From the NCBI RefSeq assembly GCF_002777425.1, contig NZ_MDVC01000060.1, positions 1 through 34,665 of the forward strand: DNA of 34,665 nucleotides. Reading direction: 5' to 3'. A model generated the notes under the pieces. It worked only from the letters and a program-made list of their open reading frames with translations, made no database searches and was not told where the DNA came from. Positions 1-9,038 of the stretch are shown piece after piece. The DNA is from Snodgrassella alvi (lineage in GTDB: Bacteria; Pseudomonadota; Gammaproteobacteria; Burkholderiales; Neisseriaceae). Positions within the stretch are counted from its first letter, which is position 1; every line of letters begins with the position of its first letter. A program made the translations under genes and the position numbers.

Positions 1-50
1 TTCGGGTTGTTCGGGTTGTTCGGGTTGTTCGTGTTATTCGTGTTATTCGG
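1..50 (-). repeat. 9-bp tandem repeats encoding an Asn-Asn-Pro / Asn-Asn-Thr linker
   Basis: On the plus strand TTCGGGTTG occurs three times in a row, then TTCGTGTTA twice. Read on the minus strand these give D-D-P-N-N-T-N-N-T-N-N-P-N-N-P-N-N-P. The unit is a multiple of three, so slippage changes linker length and not frame. The array may continue past position 1. Proline-rich linkers between passenger and barrel are common in autotransporters. Confidence 0.85.
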
Positions 51-2435
51 ATCGTCAGGTTTTGCTAGTTGAGTGCGTAAATACCAGTTGCTGTTCTGGC
101 CATTAATATTGCCTTTGTACAAATGATATTCGTAAGCACCAGCATCAATATGATCATTTTGCAGATTAAAGGCGTTGTTGGTGCTGTTACCTGTGATATT
201 GATAATTTCAATACCATCGGTGGTGCCGGTATCAGCACCCAGTCCGTTTGTGTTATTCATTCGTACTGTGGTTCGACCGGAGGCATTACCATTAATAAAC
301 AATTTATCGGTTGCGCTGTTATTATCCTGTGATACGGTATCTAGGGTAATTGTGCCATTGTTGCCGATATAGTTGCCATTGATGGTTAAGTGGTCACCTG
401 CTTGATTATTACTTAAGCTTAGATTACCGGAATTTGTGATATTGCCATTTATTACGGCCTGATGTAGGGATGGGATAAGATTTAATGTTGCAGCTGGGTC
501 GATATTGAGGTTGCTGGTATTTAAATCACCAGTCAGGGTGAGTGTGCTTTGTTGTAGGAGGTTGATATTTTCCCAGTTGCGGATGCCTATATTTCCGGTT
601 GTGCCATTGCTGCTAGATGAACCAGTCAGTGACTGGCTGATATTGAGTGTATCAATCATTCCATCACTATCGCTGGTGTCATCGCCGCCATCAAGTACGG
701 TAATAGCTGATGTATCTGCTCCGCTATTGATGTTTAAGGTATCGCTGCCATTACCCAGAATAATTGAGCCGCTTACTTTGGCTCCATTGTTGATGGTGAT
801 AATGGAGTTGCCATCAGCGTCGCGAATCGCTGTACCTGAGGTGGCATCGACATTGGCACCGTTATTAAGTGTGATTAGTGTGGTGGTTCCGGGGCTGCCG
901 CTGGTATAAATACCTGCGCCCGTGCCGCCAGTGACTTTCCCTGTTACGGTGACGGTGTTGTTTCCATGCGGGGTGCGGTTGAGTACATCAATGCCGTCTA
1001 ACGCGCCCGTAATGGAACCATTGGTCTGATTAATGCTGATATCTGTACCTGTTTGGTTATTTTCTGCGTGGATGCCATATTGGTGCAGGCCTTGTATGGT
1101 ACCAGCAGTGGTGATTGAGGTTGAGCCGGTTCCATTATTGATGACGTATATACCGTTTAGGTTGGCGTTGATATTCTTTGCGTTGATGTTTAGGTTGCCG
1201 GCTGTATTTGAGTTTTGTGCAAATATACCGGTGCTATTGGCGGCGATAATATCATTACTGACAGTTATGGAGGTAATGCCTGTACCGTTGTTGGTGGTAT
1301 ATATGCCGTTCATTTTGGCGTTTACGTTATCTGTTTTGATAATCAGGTCTTTGGTATTGCTTTTATTCTCAATATGAATGGCATCGCTGTTGGTTGCAGT
1401 TATGTTGCCTTTGGCTGTTATTGAGGTGGAACCGGTACCTTCATTAGTTGCATAGATTCCGCTTTGGGAGCCCTGTACATCGTGTGTGTTGATGGTTAGA
1501 TCCTTACCATGATTGAATGCGTATATGCCGTTTTGATTGGTAGCTGTTATGTTGCCTTCTGCTGTCACTGTTGTTGAACCTGTGCCGAAGTTTGCGGCGT
1601 AGATACCATTATTTTTACCGTTAACGGTTTTGGTATTGATGGTTAGATCTGTTGCGGCGGGGTCGTTTTCTGCATAGATGGCATCACTATTGGCGGAGGT
1701 GACATCACCATTGATGGTGATAGAGGTGGTACCGGTACCACTGTTTTTGAGGTAAAGGCCATTTTGATTGGCATTGATTGTTCCGGTTGTGATGGTCAGG
1801 TCTGTGGTGTTATTGCTATTTTGTGCATAGATGCCATTGCTACCGCTGGAGGTGATGTCTGCTGTGGTGATAGAGGTGGCACCGGTACCATAGTTTACAG
1901 CGTAGATTGCGTTTGTCTGGCTGTTAATGTTTTTGGTGTTGAGCGTGAGATTTGTACCGGCGTTGCTCACGGAGATGCCAAAACCATTGGGTGTTGTCAT
2001 GTCTGCGGTTGTGGTGATTGATATTGCTGCTTTTCCTGAGTTGTTAAGGGAGTATATGTTTTTTATATTTGTATTTTTTACTGTGACATTCAAATCGCTG
2101 GCGCCAGCATTATTTATGATGGTTAGTGAATTATTTAATGGTTTATCGCTGGTGGAGATGTTTACTGGATCTGTATTGTCGTTTGCGATATAGCCATCAA
2201 AATTGGTGGTGTTTCCGCTGTATGTGGATGGCGATGAGTTTGTTTCTTTGGTAATACAATTTTTATTAGATGAATCAGAGCAGCTGGCATATGCTTCGCT
2301 GGTAGTGAAAGCGATAATGCCGATAACTGCCATTAGTTGAACCAGTGTTTTTTTTCTGAACTCTGGCTTTGGTGCGGATGCGCTAATATATGCTTTTGTT
2401 CTGATTCGCCATGTTGGTTGGTAAGTTTTATTCAT
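1..2435 (-). CDS. Type Va autotransporter (adhesin-like), C-terminal barrel cut off by window edge
   Basis: The minus strand is open from an ATG at 2435 to the window edge: 811 codons with no stop. Residues 1-50 form a long signal peptide of ESPR type: an MNKTYQPTW start, a basic stretch, a hydrophobic core and a cleavage site after SEAYA. Two Cys follow (52, 60). Residues ~90-490 are Asn/Thr/Ser-rich beta-helix with tandem ~50-residue units carrying NGIYAxN and GTGxTSIT motifs. Residues ~490-630 are less regular helix. Residues ~633-790 match the pertactin-like autochaperone region (LTINGNYIGNNGTITLDT, DKLFINGNASG, GAYEYHLYKG, NWYLRTQL). Residues 793-811 are an NNP/NNT linker that should lead into the missing 12-strand translocator. 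An AGGAAA ribosome site sits 8 nt before the ATG. The role is probably a surface-displayed or shed adhesin. The ligand cannot be read from sequence. No protease triad was seen. Confidence 0.9.
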   Translation of the reverse strand, partial: MNKTYQPTWRIRTKAYISASAPKPEFRKKTLVQLMAVIGIIAFTTSEAYASCSDSSNKNCITKETNSSPSTYSGNTTNFDGYIANDNTDPVNISTSDKPLNNSLTIINNAGASDLNVTVKNTNIKNIYSLNNSGKAAISITTTADMTTPNGFGISVSNAGTNLTLNTKNINSQTNAIYAVNYGTGATSITTADITSSGSNGIYAQNSNNTTDLTITTGTINANQNGLYLKNSGTGTTSITINGDVTSANSDAIYAENDPAATDLTINTKTVNGKNNGIYAANFGTGSTTVTAEGNITATNQNGIYAFNHGKDLTINTHDVQGSQSGIYATNEGTGSTSITAKGNITATNSDAIHIENKSNTKDLIIKTDNVNAKMNGIYTTNNGTGITSITVSNDIIAANSTGIFAQNSNTAGNLNINAKNINANLNGIYVINNGTGSTSITTAGTIQGLHQYGIHAENNQTGTDISINQTNGSITGALDGIDVLNRTPHGNNTVTVTGKVTGGTGAGIYTSGSPGTTTLITLNNGANVDATSGTAIRDADGNSIITINNGAKVSGSIILGNGSDTLNINSGADTSAITVLDGGDDTSDSDGMIDTLNISQSLTGSSSSNGTTGNIGIRNWENINLLQQSTLTLTGDLNTSNLNIDPAATLNLIPSLHQAVINGNITNSGNLSLSNNQAGDHLTINGNYIGNNGTITLDTVSQDNNSATDKLFINGNASGRTTVRMNNTNGLGADTGTTDGIEIINITGNSTNNAFNLQNDHIDAGAYEYHLYKGNINGQNSNWYLRTQLAKPDDPNNTNNTNNPNNPNNP
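978..1889 (-). repeat. Six tandem ~50-residue (about 150-bp) coding repeats in the autotransporter passenger
   Basis: Residues 183-486 fall into six consecutive units of 50, 51, 49, 51, 51 and 52 residues. Each begins with GTG(A/T/S/I)T(S/T)(I/V)T and contains two half-units, each usually ending in a GIYAxN-like turn. A half-unit of ~25 residues fits one beta-helix rung, so each unit would be two rungs. The DNA copies have diverged but keep phrases such as GGTACCGG. Copy number could change by recombination without loss of frame. Confidence 0.8.
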
Positions 2436-3194
2436 TTGAGTTTCCTGATTCTGTATGCTGTAGTGATGCTGCTGGGGAATACTTGGCTGATATAAATCAA
2501 TGTAAATGTTTATAAAATAAATCTGCTTGTTGTATTCGACTACAAAGCTAGTTATTAGTCAAAATGTAATTTATTGAATTATTTTAATAAAATTTTATTT
2601 TTATTAATCTGTGTTTTGGGGTGTTATTTTTAGTTGGTTTTAATTTGTATATTTATGTATGGTTTTTATTGGGTAATTGCTGAATGTGGTTAGGTTAATT
2701 ATTACTGTATATAAGCTGAATTGATTTGGTGGAAATGAGGTAATTTAATTTTGATTTATTTTTTTAGTATTTTTTTACTTTGTTGGTAGTGGTATAGACG
2801 CTGCTATCTGGTTTGTTTTCTTTCAGATTTGGTAGGTAATGGTTGCTGCGATTGTGTTCTTTGAAAGTGAATATATTTGCAGTGGGGTATTGTAAGTAAG
2901 AATATATAACCGGATTTTATTATGAGTTTGTGTGAGATTTAATCGTTAAAAGATATATGGTGTGTGTCAGTTAATTGTTTATTGTGCAGTTTTTGTGGAT
3001 ATGGGTTGATGATGCTGTTTTTTTAACGGTACGTTGTTTGGCTATCAGATAAGAGGCTGGTGCTTTGCGTGTTAAAATGGCTATTTTGGATTAGAATAAG
3101 TAGTTATTTTCTGGTTGATTAATGCCACAGTTGGGTTGATGTTTTTGTCTGGTGGTTACAGGAAAGAACTAGATATTATGGTATGGGAATACAT
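2436..3194. other. AT-rich gene-free spacer between autotransporter and lysS
   Basis: This ~760-bp spacer lies between two genes transcribed away from each other, so it must hold both promoters. It is very T-rich on the plus strand. I found no convincing reading frame, tRNA, strong hairpin or repeat. Apart from the candidate autotransporter promoter and the start region of lysS, I see nothing specific. Confidence 0.6.
2534..2562 (-). promoter_or_regulatory. Candidate sigma70 promoter for the autotransporter
   Basis: On the minus strand TTGACT (2562-2557) is separated by 17 nt from TCGAAT (2539-2534), about 100 nt upstream of the start codon. The -35 is good but the -10 is poor, in an AT-rich stretch where chance matches are common. 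Confidence 0.3.
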
Positions 3195-4718
3195 ATGAGT
3201 GAACAGCATAATGCGTCGGTTGGTGGCGCACACGAAGAGCAACTGGATGAAAATCAGATTATGGCAAATCGTCGCGATAAGCTGACGGCAATTCGGACGC
3301 AGGGTATTGCGTTTCCGAATGATTTTAAGCGCGATGCTTTTGCCGGTGATCTGCATGAGCAGTATGAGCAGTTTGATAAAGATGTTCTGGCGGAAAAGGC
3401 TATTCCAGTCAAGGTTGCAGGACGTATTATGCTGAAGCGTCATATGGGTAAAGCCAGCTTTGCTACAATTCAGGATATGACCGGACGTATCCAGCTGTAT
3501 ATTAATAATCAGGGTGTGGGTGAGCAGGTACATGATGCATTCAAGCACTGGGATCTGGGTGATATTGTTGGTGCTGAAGGTGAGTTGATGAAAACGAATC
3601 ATGGTGAGCTGACAGTGCGGGTATCCGCTCTTCGTCTGCTTACTAAATCGTTACGTCCATTACCGGATAAATTCCATGGATTGGCTGATCAGGAGCAGAA
3701 ATACCGTCAGCGTTATGTGGATTTGATTACTAATGAGCAGACGCGGGATACTTTTGTGAAACGCAGCCGGATTATTCAGGCGGTTCGTAATGTGATGGTA
3801 AGCGAGCGTTATCTGGAAGTGGAGACGCCGATGATGCATCCCATTCCGGGCGGTGCAACAGCAAAGCCGTTTGTAACGCATCATAATGCGCTGGATATGG
3901 ATTTATTTTTGCGGGTGGCGCCTGAGCTTTATCTGAAACGGCTGGTTGTAGGGGGGCTGGAGCGGGTATTTGAAATTAATCGCAATTTCCGCAATGAAGG
4001 TATGAGTACGCGTCATAATCCGGAATTTACCATGATGGAATTCTATGAAGCCTATGGTGATTACCAGCGTATGATGGATATGACGGAAAAGGTGATTCGT
4101 GCGGCAGCCATTGAGGCTACTGGTAGTGCGGTTGTGAGCTATAACGGTAAGGAAGTGGATTTAAGCCAGCCGTTTGCGCGGATGACTATTGTGGAGGCAA
4201 TCAAACATTTTAATTCGCAGTATGCTGATGAACAGCTGGCAGATGAGGCATGGCTGAAATCTGAAATTAAAAAACTGGGTGGTGCTTTACCTGTGGCGCA
4301 GGGACTGGGCAGTTTACAGCTGGCGCTGTTTGAGGAGTGTGCTGAAGCTCAGTTATGGCAGCCGACATTTATTGTTGACTATCCGGTAGAGGTGTCGCCA
4401 CTGGCACGTGCTTCTGATACTAAACCTGGTTTAACTGAACGTTTTGAGCTGTTTGTGGTAGGGCGTGAACTGGCTAATGGTTATTCGGAGTTAAACGACT
4501 CTGAAGATCAGGCAGCACGCTTTAAGGCACAGGTGGCACAGCTGGATGCAGGTGATGATGAGGCGATGCACTACGATGCGGATTATATTCGTGCTATGGA
4601 GTATGGTTTACCACCAACCGGTGGCTGTGGTATTGGGATGGATCGCTTGGTAATGTTGCTGACGGACGCACAGACTATACGTGATGTGATTCTGTTTCCA
4701 CAAATGCGTTTAGAGTAA
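3195..4718 (+). CDS. lysS: Lysyl-tRNA synthetase, class II
   Basis: This 507-residue protein charges tRNALys with lysine using ATP in the cytoplasm. The N-terminal OB-fold anticodon-binding domain (about residues 60-150) contains [17 protein letters not shown]. The class II catalytic core follows, with motif 1 around [21 protein letters not shown], motif 2 [21 protein letters not shown] and motif 3 [13 protein letters not shown] near the C terminus. Length and sequence fit bacterial LysRS. An in-frame ATG lies 12 nt upstream (3183, MGIH). MSEQHN at 3195 is preferred because it matches the family N terminus as I remember it and has GGGAA about 6 nt upstream. A strong terminator follows directly, so it appears to be transcribed alone. 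Confidence 0.96.
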   Translation: MSEQHNASVGGAHEEQLDENQIMANRRDKLTAIRTQGIAFPNDFKRDAFAGDLHEQYEQFDKDVLAEKAIPVKVAGRIMLKRHMGKASFATIQDMTGRIQLYINNQGVGEQVHDAFKHWDLGDIVGAEGELMKTNHGELTVRVSALRLLTKSLRPLPDKFHGLADQEQKYRQRYVDLITNEQTRDTFVKRSRIIQAVRNVMVSERYLEVETPMMHPIPGGATAKPFVTHHNALDMDLFLRVAPELYLKRLVVGGLERVFEINRNFRNEGMSTRHNPEFTMMEFYEAYGDYQRMMDMTEKVIRAAAIEATGSAVVSYNGKEVDLSQPFARMTIVEAIKHFNSQYADEQLADEAWLKSEIKKLGGALPVAQGLGSLQLALFEECAEAQLWQPTFIVDYPVEVSPLARASDTKPGLTERFELFVVGRELANGYSELNDSEDQAARFKAQVAQLDAGDDEAMHYDADYIRAMEYGLPPTGGCGIGMDRLVMLLTDAQTIRDVILFPQMRLE

Positions 4719-4733
4719 CGGAACATAATGAAG

Positions 4734-4772
4734 AAAAGCCGCCGGATGTATTCCGTGCGGCTTTTGGTTTTT
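4734..4772 (+). terminator. Rho-independent terminator after lysS
   Basis: The arms AAAAGCCGC (4734-4742) and GCGGCTTTT (4757-4765), with an inner CGGA/TCCG extension, form a hairpin followed by GGTTTTTAT. The A-run on the 5' side means it could also end fxsA transcription coming from the right. Confidence 0.85.
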
Positions 4773-4782
4773 ATTAATCCAA

Positions 4783-5244
4783 TTATCTGGGTGGAAGGTG
4801 TTGTTGTTTATTGGAATGATGGGTTTGTCCATTGTTATTTTCTACGGTGAATTCACCTTCGATAATGTCGTTTTGGTCTGGCTGTGGTGTGTTGGAAAAA
4901 GGATTGTTGCTGGTGCTGGCTAAGGGTTTACCACTGATGGGCAGCAGTAGCAGGACGGCGAATATATCAGATACAAATCCGGGGCTGATAAGCATGATGG
5001 CTGACAGTATATAACGGAGAGGCCATAATAACTGGTAGAGCGATACATTGCTGCCGGTGCGAATGGTAGTTACAGCGAGAAATAAGCCGGACAGGCCGAT
5101 ATTGCGTAGCATAAACACGCCACAGGCAATAGACAGTATGATGAGAAGCAGTGTCCAGCCACCGCCAATCAGATTACTAACCAGAATAATGGAAATCACT
5201 TCCAGCGCCGCCAGTATCAGTAATGCCCAACTCATATATCGCAT
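4783..5244 (-). CDS. fxsA: FxsA family membrane protein
   Basis: This 153-residue inner-membrane protein of the FxsA family (PF04186) has hydrophobic segments at about 7-25, 28-48 and 80-100. The family pattern is visible in GGGWTLLLIILSIACGVFMLRNIG and in the segment LLWPLRYILSAIMLISPGFVSD. The C-terminal ~45 residues are polar, rich in Asn, Gln and His, and likely cytoplasmic. In E. coli FxsA is known for relieving phage T7 exclusion by the F-plasmid PifA protein. Its normal cellular job is not settled. It converges on lysS, with a shared hairpin between the two. An alternative start at MSWALL (residue 4) is possible. Confidence 0.88.
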   Translation of the reverse strand: MRYMSWALLILAALEVISIILVSNLIGGGWTLLLIILSIACGVFMLRNIGLSGLFLAVTTIRTGSNVSLYQLLWPLRYILSAIMLISPGFVSDIFAVLLLLPISGKPLASTSNNPFSNTPQPDQNDIIEGEFTVENNNGQTHHSNKQQHLPPR

Positions 5245-5390
5245 GTGAGTTTCCCTTTTTAGCTATAACAGTTTTTATAGATGGTTGCAGGATTGGGGAA
5301 TTCAATATGTCAGGGCACAAAATGGCTATCTGTATCTCTTGGCAGATTGATCGGGCGGCTGGCGGATGTGAGGGAAAAGCTATGTTAATA

Positions 5391-5418
5391 TTGACCATAG
5401 GATAATTAAACCTATTGT
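5391..5418 (+). promoter_or_regulatory. Candidate promoter for the nlpD-like gene
   Basis: TTGACC (5391-5396) is followed after 16 nt by TATTGT (5413-5418), about 35 nt before the start codon. The position is plausible but the -10 matches only 4 of 6 consensus bases. Confidence 0.35.
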
Positions 5419-5453
5419 ACTGTACGGATTATTGTTGGGGTTGAGATAGATTA

Positions 5454-6191
5454 ATGATACAGGTATGGAAGTTGTACGGGATGTTGTGGCGGTTTGGTTT
5501 ATATTTAATACCATGTATGGGATTGTTACTGGGCGGATGTCAGAGTAACACCACAGCTAAGGCACCGGTAATGAGTGGTAGTGCCCAAAATGGTTTTTAT
5601 CGTGTGCAGCGTGGGGATACTTTATATCGGATTGGTTTACGCTTTAATCAGAATGTGAATACGCTGGTACGCTGGAATAATCTGGCTAATGCTAATGCAA
5701 TTGAGGTAGGGCAACTGATTCGTGTGCGCAAGCCGGCAGCGGTGTCAGGCCGTCCTGCTGGAGTAAAACCGTCATCTGGCCGTGTTGCAGGTCAATCTGA
5801 AGCAGTGGCTACCAGTACAGCAGCTCCTGATATCCGTTTGCAATGGCCGGTACGCGGGAAAGTGATCAGTATGTTTAATGGCCAAACGCAAAAGGGTATT
5901 GATATTGCTGGTAGCCGCGGTACACCGGTTAAGGCCGCAGCCGCGGGTACGGTGCAGTATGCTGGTGATGAGTTGCGTGGATATGGCCGGCTGGTATTGA
6001 TTAAACACAGTAATAGTACGATGACAGCTTATGCATATAATGACTCACTAAAAGTGCGCAATGGGCAGAGTGTGCAGGCGGGGCAGACGATTGCGACGAT
6101 GGGTGACAGTGGTACTACTGGGGTAAAGCTGCATTTTGAGGTAAGGGTGAATAGTCGGGCGGTTAATCCGTTGCGTTATCTGTCTGATTAA
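5454..6191 (+). CDS. nlpD: NlpD-like lipoprotein, LysM plus degenerate LytM (M23) domain
   Basis: This 245-residue envelope lipoprotein probably activates a cell-wall amidase (AmiC type) during daughter-cell separation. A signal peptide ends in the lipobox LLGGC with Cys29. A LysM domain (about 49-92: YRVQRGDTLYRIGLRFNQNV) should bind peptidoglycan. The C-terminal M23/LytM domain (about 130-243) closely follows E. coli NlpD in KGIDIAGSRGTPVKAAAAGTV, GYGRLVLIKH and LHFEVRVNSRAVNPLRYL. Two metal-site positions of active M23 enzymes are changed: K precedes GID where HxxxD is expected, and AYAYND replaces AYAHxD. This is the pattern of the non-catalytic activators. It lies 107 bp upstream of rsmA on the same strand. 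A start at MLWRFG (residue 10) would still leave a signal peptide. Confidence 0.9.
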   Translation: MIQVWKLYGMLWRFGLYLIPCMGLLLGGCQSNTTAKAPVMSGSAQNGFYRVQRGDTLYRIGLRFNQNVNTLVRWNNLANANAIEVGQLIRVRKPAAVSGRPAGVKPSSGRVAGQSEAVATSTAAPDIRLQWPVRGKVISMFNGQTQKGIDIAGSRGTPVKAAAAGTVQYAGDELRGYGRLVLIKHSNSTMTAYAYNDSLKVRNGQSVQAGQTIATMGDSGTTGVKLHFEVRVNSRAVNPLRYLSD

Positions 6192-6298
6192 ATACTGGCT
6201 GGTGTTGGTGGCTTTTGCCAATGGGCGTGTGCCGGTTAAACCGGTAAGTTGATGGTAATGGTTTTATTTTATAATAGGGCAAATTTGAAGGAAGTGAT

Positions 6299-7084
6299 AT
6301 GAAAGAACATCGTGCCCGTAAACGCTTTGGCCAGAATTTCCTACAGGATAAAAGTATTATTCAGGATATTGTGCGTGCGGTGCGTCCACAGCCTGCGGAT
6401 ATTGTGATTGAAATTGGTCCGGGACTGGCAGCCATTACGACTCCTCTGGCGGCGGCTGTTGACAAGTTGCATGTGATTGAGATTGACCGTGATATTGTGG
6501 CGCATTTGCGTACTTTGCCATTTGCATCCAAACTGGTTATTCATGAAGGTGATGTATTGCAGTTTGATTTTGCCAGTGTGCCGGGTCGAAAAAAAATTGT
6601 GGGTAATTTACCTTATAATATTTCTACGCCGTTGTTATTTCGCTTTGGTCAGTATGCTGATGATATTGTTGATATGCACTTTATGCTGCAAAAAGAAGTG
6701 GTTGAGCGAATGGTAGCAGTTGCGGGTAGTAATGATTATGGCCGTTTGAGTGTGATGTTGCAGTATTTTTTTGAGATGGAAAATTTACTTGATGTGCCAC
6801 CACAGGCATTTACTCCTGCGCCGAAGGTTGATTCAGCGGTGGTACGGATGATTCCACAGCGTGGTCGTATTGGAGTTGCGCAGGATTTTAATCATTTTGC
6901 TGCTTTGGTCAAACAGGCTTTTCAGCAGCGCCGGAAAACCATTCATAATAATCTGAAGGAATGGGTAGATGATGCAGCATTAATGGCCGTGGGGATTGAT
7001 CCGGGCTGCCGGCCGGAGCGGATTACGCCAGAGCTTTATGTGGCATTAAGTAATTATTTATTGCAAATTGGTGCGTCTGTCTGA
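6299..7084 (+). CDS. rsmA: 16S rRNA dimethyladenosine transferase (A1518/A1519)
   Basis: RsmA (KsgA) places two methyl groups on each of two adjacent adenines in the 3' terminal hairpin of 16S rRNA, late in 30S assembly. The 261 residues show the full family pattern: [10 protein letters not shown] at the N terminus, the SAM-binding [13 protein letters not shown] (about 38-50), the acidic EIDRD after strand 2, GDVLQFDF, and the catalytic [13 protein letters not shown] (from 103). A C-terminal helical domain includes [23 protein letters not shown] lies about 7 nt before the ATG. The ABC ATPase begins 37 nt after the stop, so the two are probably co-transcribed. Confidence 0.96.
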   Translation: MKEHRARKRFGQNFLQDKSIIQDIVRAVRPQPADIVIEIGPGLAAITTPLAAAVDKLHVIEIDRDIVAHLRTLPFASKLVIHEGDVLQFDFASVPGRKKIVGNLPYNISTPLLFRFGQYADDIVDMHFMLQKEVVERMVAVAGSNDYGRLSVMLQYFFEMENLLDVPPQAFTPAPKVDSAVVRMIPQRGRIGVAQDFNHFAALVKQAFQQRRKTIHNNLKEWVDDAALMAVGIDPGCRPERITPELYVALSNYLLQIGASV

Positions 7085-7121
7085 GTGGCTGATGCGGACG
7101 GTTTCAGGATGTGGGGAATAC

Positions 7122-7850
7122 ATGATTGAATTTAAAAATGTCCATAAGTGGTTTAAGGACTTACATGTTATTAATGGTGTGAATCTGAGTGTCAGCCAAG
7201 GGGAAGTGGTGGTTGTATGCGGGCCATCTGGCAGCGGTAAATCTACGCTGATTCGTACTGTAAATCAGCTGGAAAAAATTCAGCAGGGTGAAATCTGGGT
7301 GGATGGGATTAATGTTGCCGATCCGAAAGCAGATTTAAATCGGGTGCGTACTGAAGTTGGATTTGTGTTCCAGCATTTCAATCTGTATCCACACCTGACC
7401 GTTCTGGAAAATATTATTTTGTCACCGATGAAGGTGAAAAAACAGAGTCGCGCAGAGGCAGAAGCCAAGGCACAGGAGCTTCTGGCTAAAGTGGGACTTG
7501 CGCATAAATGCGATGCTTTCCCACAGCAGCTATCCGGTGGGCAACAGCAGCGGGTAGCGATTGCACGTGGTCTGGCCATGGAACCACGGGTGATGCTGTT
7601 TGATGAACCTACTTCTGCCTTAGACCCTGAAATGATTGGTGAAGTGCTAAAGGTAATGAAAGATTTGGCACTCAGTGGTATGACAATGATGGTGGTAACT
7701 CATGAGATGGGTTTTGCCCGTGAAGTTGCTGATCGGGTGGTATTTATTGACCATGGAGAAATTGTTGAAGAAGCGGCGCCAGAAGAATTTTTCCAGCGGC
7801 CGCAGCATGAACGTGCCCAACAGTTTTTGAATCAGTTATTAACGCATTAG
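7122..7850 (+). CDS. Polar amino-acid ABC transporter ATP-binding protein (GlnQ/HisP type)
   Basis: This 242-residue nucleotide-binding subunit powers import of polar amino acids with an inner-membrane permease. The motifs are Walker [10 protein letters not shown] (34-42), Q-loop [17 protein letters not shown] (Q84), signature LSGGQQQR (137-144), Walker [15 protein letters not shown] (157-170) and the switch His in VVTHEMGFA (H194). The [10 protein letters not shown] stretch and the FFxxPxxxRxxxFL C terminus are typical of the PAAT subgroup. ATG 7122 is used rather than an in-frame start at 7068, because GTGGGGA lies just upstream and [11 protein letters not shown] is the usual N terminus. 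No permease or binding protein gene is adjacent, so its partners must be elsewhere and the substrate is unknown. Confidence 0.93.
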   Translation: MIEFKNVHKWFKDLHVINGVNLSVSQGEVVVVCGPSGSGKSTLIRTVNQLEKIQQGEIWVDGINVADPKADLNRVRTEVGFVFQHFNLYPHLTVLENIILSPMKVKKQSRAEAEAKAQELLAKVGLAHKCDAFPQQLSGGQQQRVAIARGLAMEPRVMLFDEPTSALDPEMIGEVLKVMKDLALSGMTMMVVTHEMGFAREVADRVVFIDHGEIVEEAAPEEFFQRPQHERAQQFLNQLLTH

Positions 7851-7921
7851 CATTATTTGTTGCGTTGTAACTGGCTGGGAATGGGTGATTGCCAGACAGA
7901 GTGTAACAGATTATCCATATA

Positions 7922-7953
7922 GCCCCTTATCATTAATTTGATAGGGGTTTTTT
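7922..7953 (+). terminator. Rho-independent terminator after the ABC ATPase gene
   Basis: CCCCTTATCA (7923-7932) and TGATAGGGG (7939-7947) form a stem with one unpaired T, followed by six T residues (7948-7953). Confidence 0.85.
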
Positions 7954-8048
7954 ATTTGTATGGCGTTTTATATAAGAAATTACTTGAGGCAGACAGTCCA
8001 TTAAGTTGAACAGTTTTATGTGCAGTATTTTTTTAGCATCTATTTAAA

Positions 8049-8882
8049 TCAGTAACCTAAGCGCTGGCAGATAGTGGAGACCAGTCCGGCCTGATTGAGG
8101 GTATAAAAATGTAAGCTAGGTGCACCCTGTTGCAATAAGTGATCGCACATTTCAGTGACTACATCTAGCCCCAGCGCTTTAATTGATGCAGTATCGTCAG
8201 CATAGGACTGAAGTTTCAGACGTAACCAGCGTGGAATCTCTGCACCACAGGTTTCAGAAAAACGCGCCAGCTTGGAGAAACTGGCAATAGGCATGATGCC
8301 GGGAATAATGGGAATATTCACTCCACGGCTCTGCACTTCATCTACAAACCAGAAATAGCTATCTGCATTGAAAAAGTATTGGGTAATAGCTGAGTCAGCA
8401 CCAGCCTGACATTTACGCACAAAGTGATTGATATCATCTTCAGCACTACGGGATTGTGGGTGAAATTCAGGATAAGCAGCGATTTCTATATGAAACCAGT
8501 CACCAAATTCCTGACGGATTAGTCCAACCAATTCATTGGCATAGCGTAAGCCCTGATGTCCGAAGCCTACGCCGGAAGGAACGTCGCCACGTAAGGCTAC
8601 GATATGACGGATACCCATGTTTTTATAGGTTTGGAGCAGGCCGGTCATTTCTTCGCGGCTGGCACCTATACAAGCTAAATGAGGTGCGGCTGCCACACCA
8701 TCATTCAAGATATCGGTAATGGTTTGCAGTGTACCGGCGCGCGTGGTGCCGCCTGCACCGTAAGTGCATGAAAAATATTCAGGTTGATATTGACTTAGCT
8801 GCTTGCGGGTAATAGCAAGTTTACGCCGTCCTTCTTCAGTACGTGGCGGGAAAAATTCAAAACTCAGCGGTGTGAAACTCAT
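8049..8882 (-). CDS. metF: 5,10-methylenetetrahydrofolate reductase
   Basis: MetF reduces methylene-THF to methyl-THF with FAD, giving the methyl donor for methionine synthesis. The 277 residues form one TIM-barrel domain, as in the E. coli enzyme. Visible motifs are SFEFFPPRTEEG at the N terminus (E9 corresponds to the catalytic Glu), the TYGAGGTTRAGT FAD/folate region, HIVALRGDVPSG with the conserved Asp, EIAAYPEFHP, and QYFFNADSYFWFVDEV. It is isolated: it converges with the ABC ATPase gene on one side and has ntrX behind it on the same strand. A perfect 26-bp palindrome ending 22 nt before the start codon is a likely operator. Confidence 0.96.
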   Translation of the reverse strand: MSFTPLSFEFFPPRTEEGRRKLAITRKQLSQYQPEYFSCTYGAGGTTRAGTLQTITDILNDGVAAAPHLACIGASREEMTGLLQTYKNMGIRHIVALRGDVPSGVGFGHQGLRYANELVGLIRQEFGDWFHIEIAAYPEFHPQSRSAEDDINHFVRKCQAGADSAITQYFFNADSYFWFVDEVQSRGVNIPIIPGIMPIASFSKLARFSETCGAEIPRWLRLKLQSYADDTASIKALGLDVVTEMCDHLLQQGAPSLHFYTLNQAGLVSTICQRLGY

Positions 8883-8903
8883 GATTGAACAGCCTCTCCA
8901 GTA

Positions 8904-8929
8904 GTTATGGTTAGATATCTAACCATAAC
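8904..8929. promoter_or_regulatory. Perfect 26-bp palindrome, probable metF operator
   Basis: The left half-site GTTATGGTTAGAT (8904-8916) is followed with no spacer by its exact reverse complement (8917-8929). It lies between ntrX and metF, 22 nt from the metF start codon, so within the expected promoter or leader. There is no T-run, which argues against a terminator. A dimeric repressor or activator of methionine genes is the natural reading. It does not look like the E. coli MetJ box (AGACGTCT) or the MetR TGAA-N5-TTCA pattern. Confidence 0.65.
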
Positions 8930-9038
8930 GTTTCAGGCATACTCAATCAATGTTTTATTGAATATTTTCTTTGAAAAATCCGTCAGTTGTTATGAATAAA
9001 ATTAATAATCTGTTTTTGGAATTTTTTATTTGTACCAA

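Noticed and set aside
123-2193. Several plus-strand open frames over the autotransporter
   Set aside because: They are antisense shadows of the repetitive minus-strand coding sequence, which is uninterrupted for 811 codons and contains clear autotransporter domains.
5177-5405. Open frames on both strands around the fxsA promoter region
   Set aside because: One overlaps the fxsA 5' end in another frame. Neither has a family resemblance or a ribosome site.
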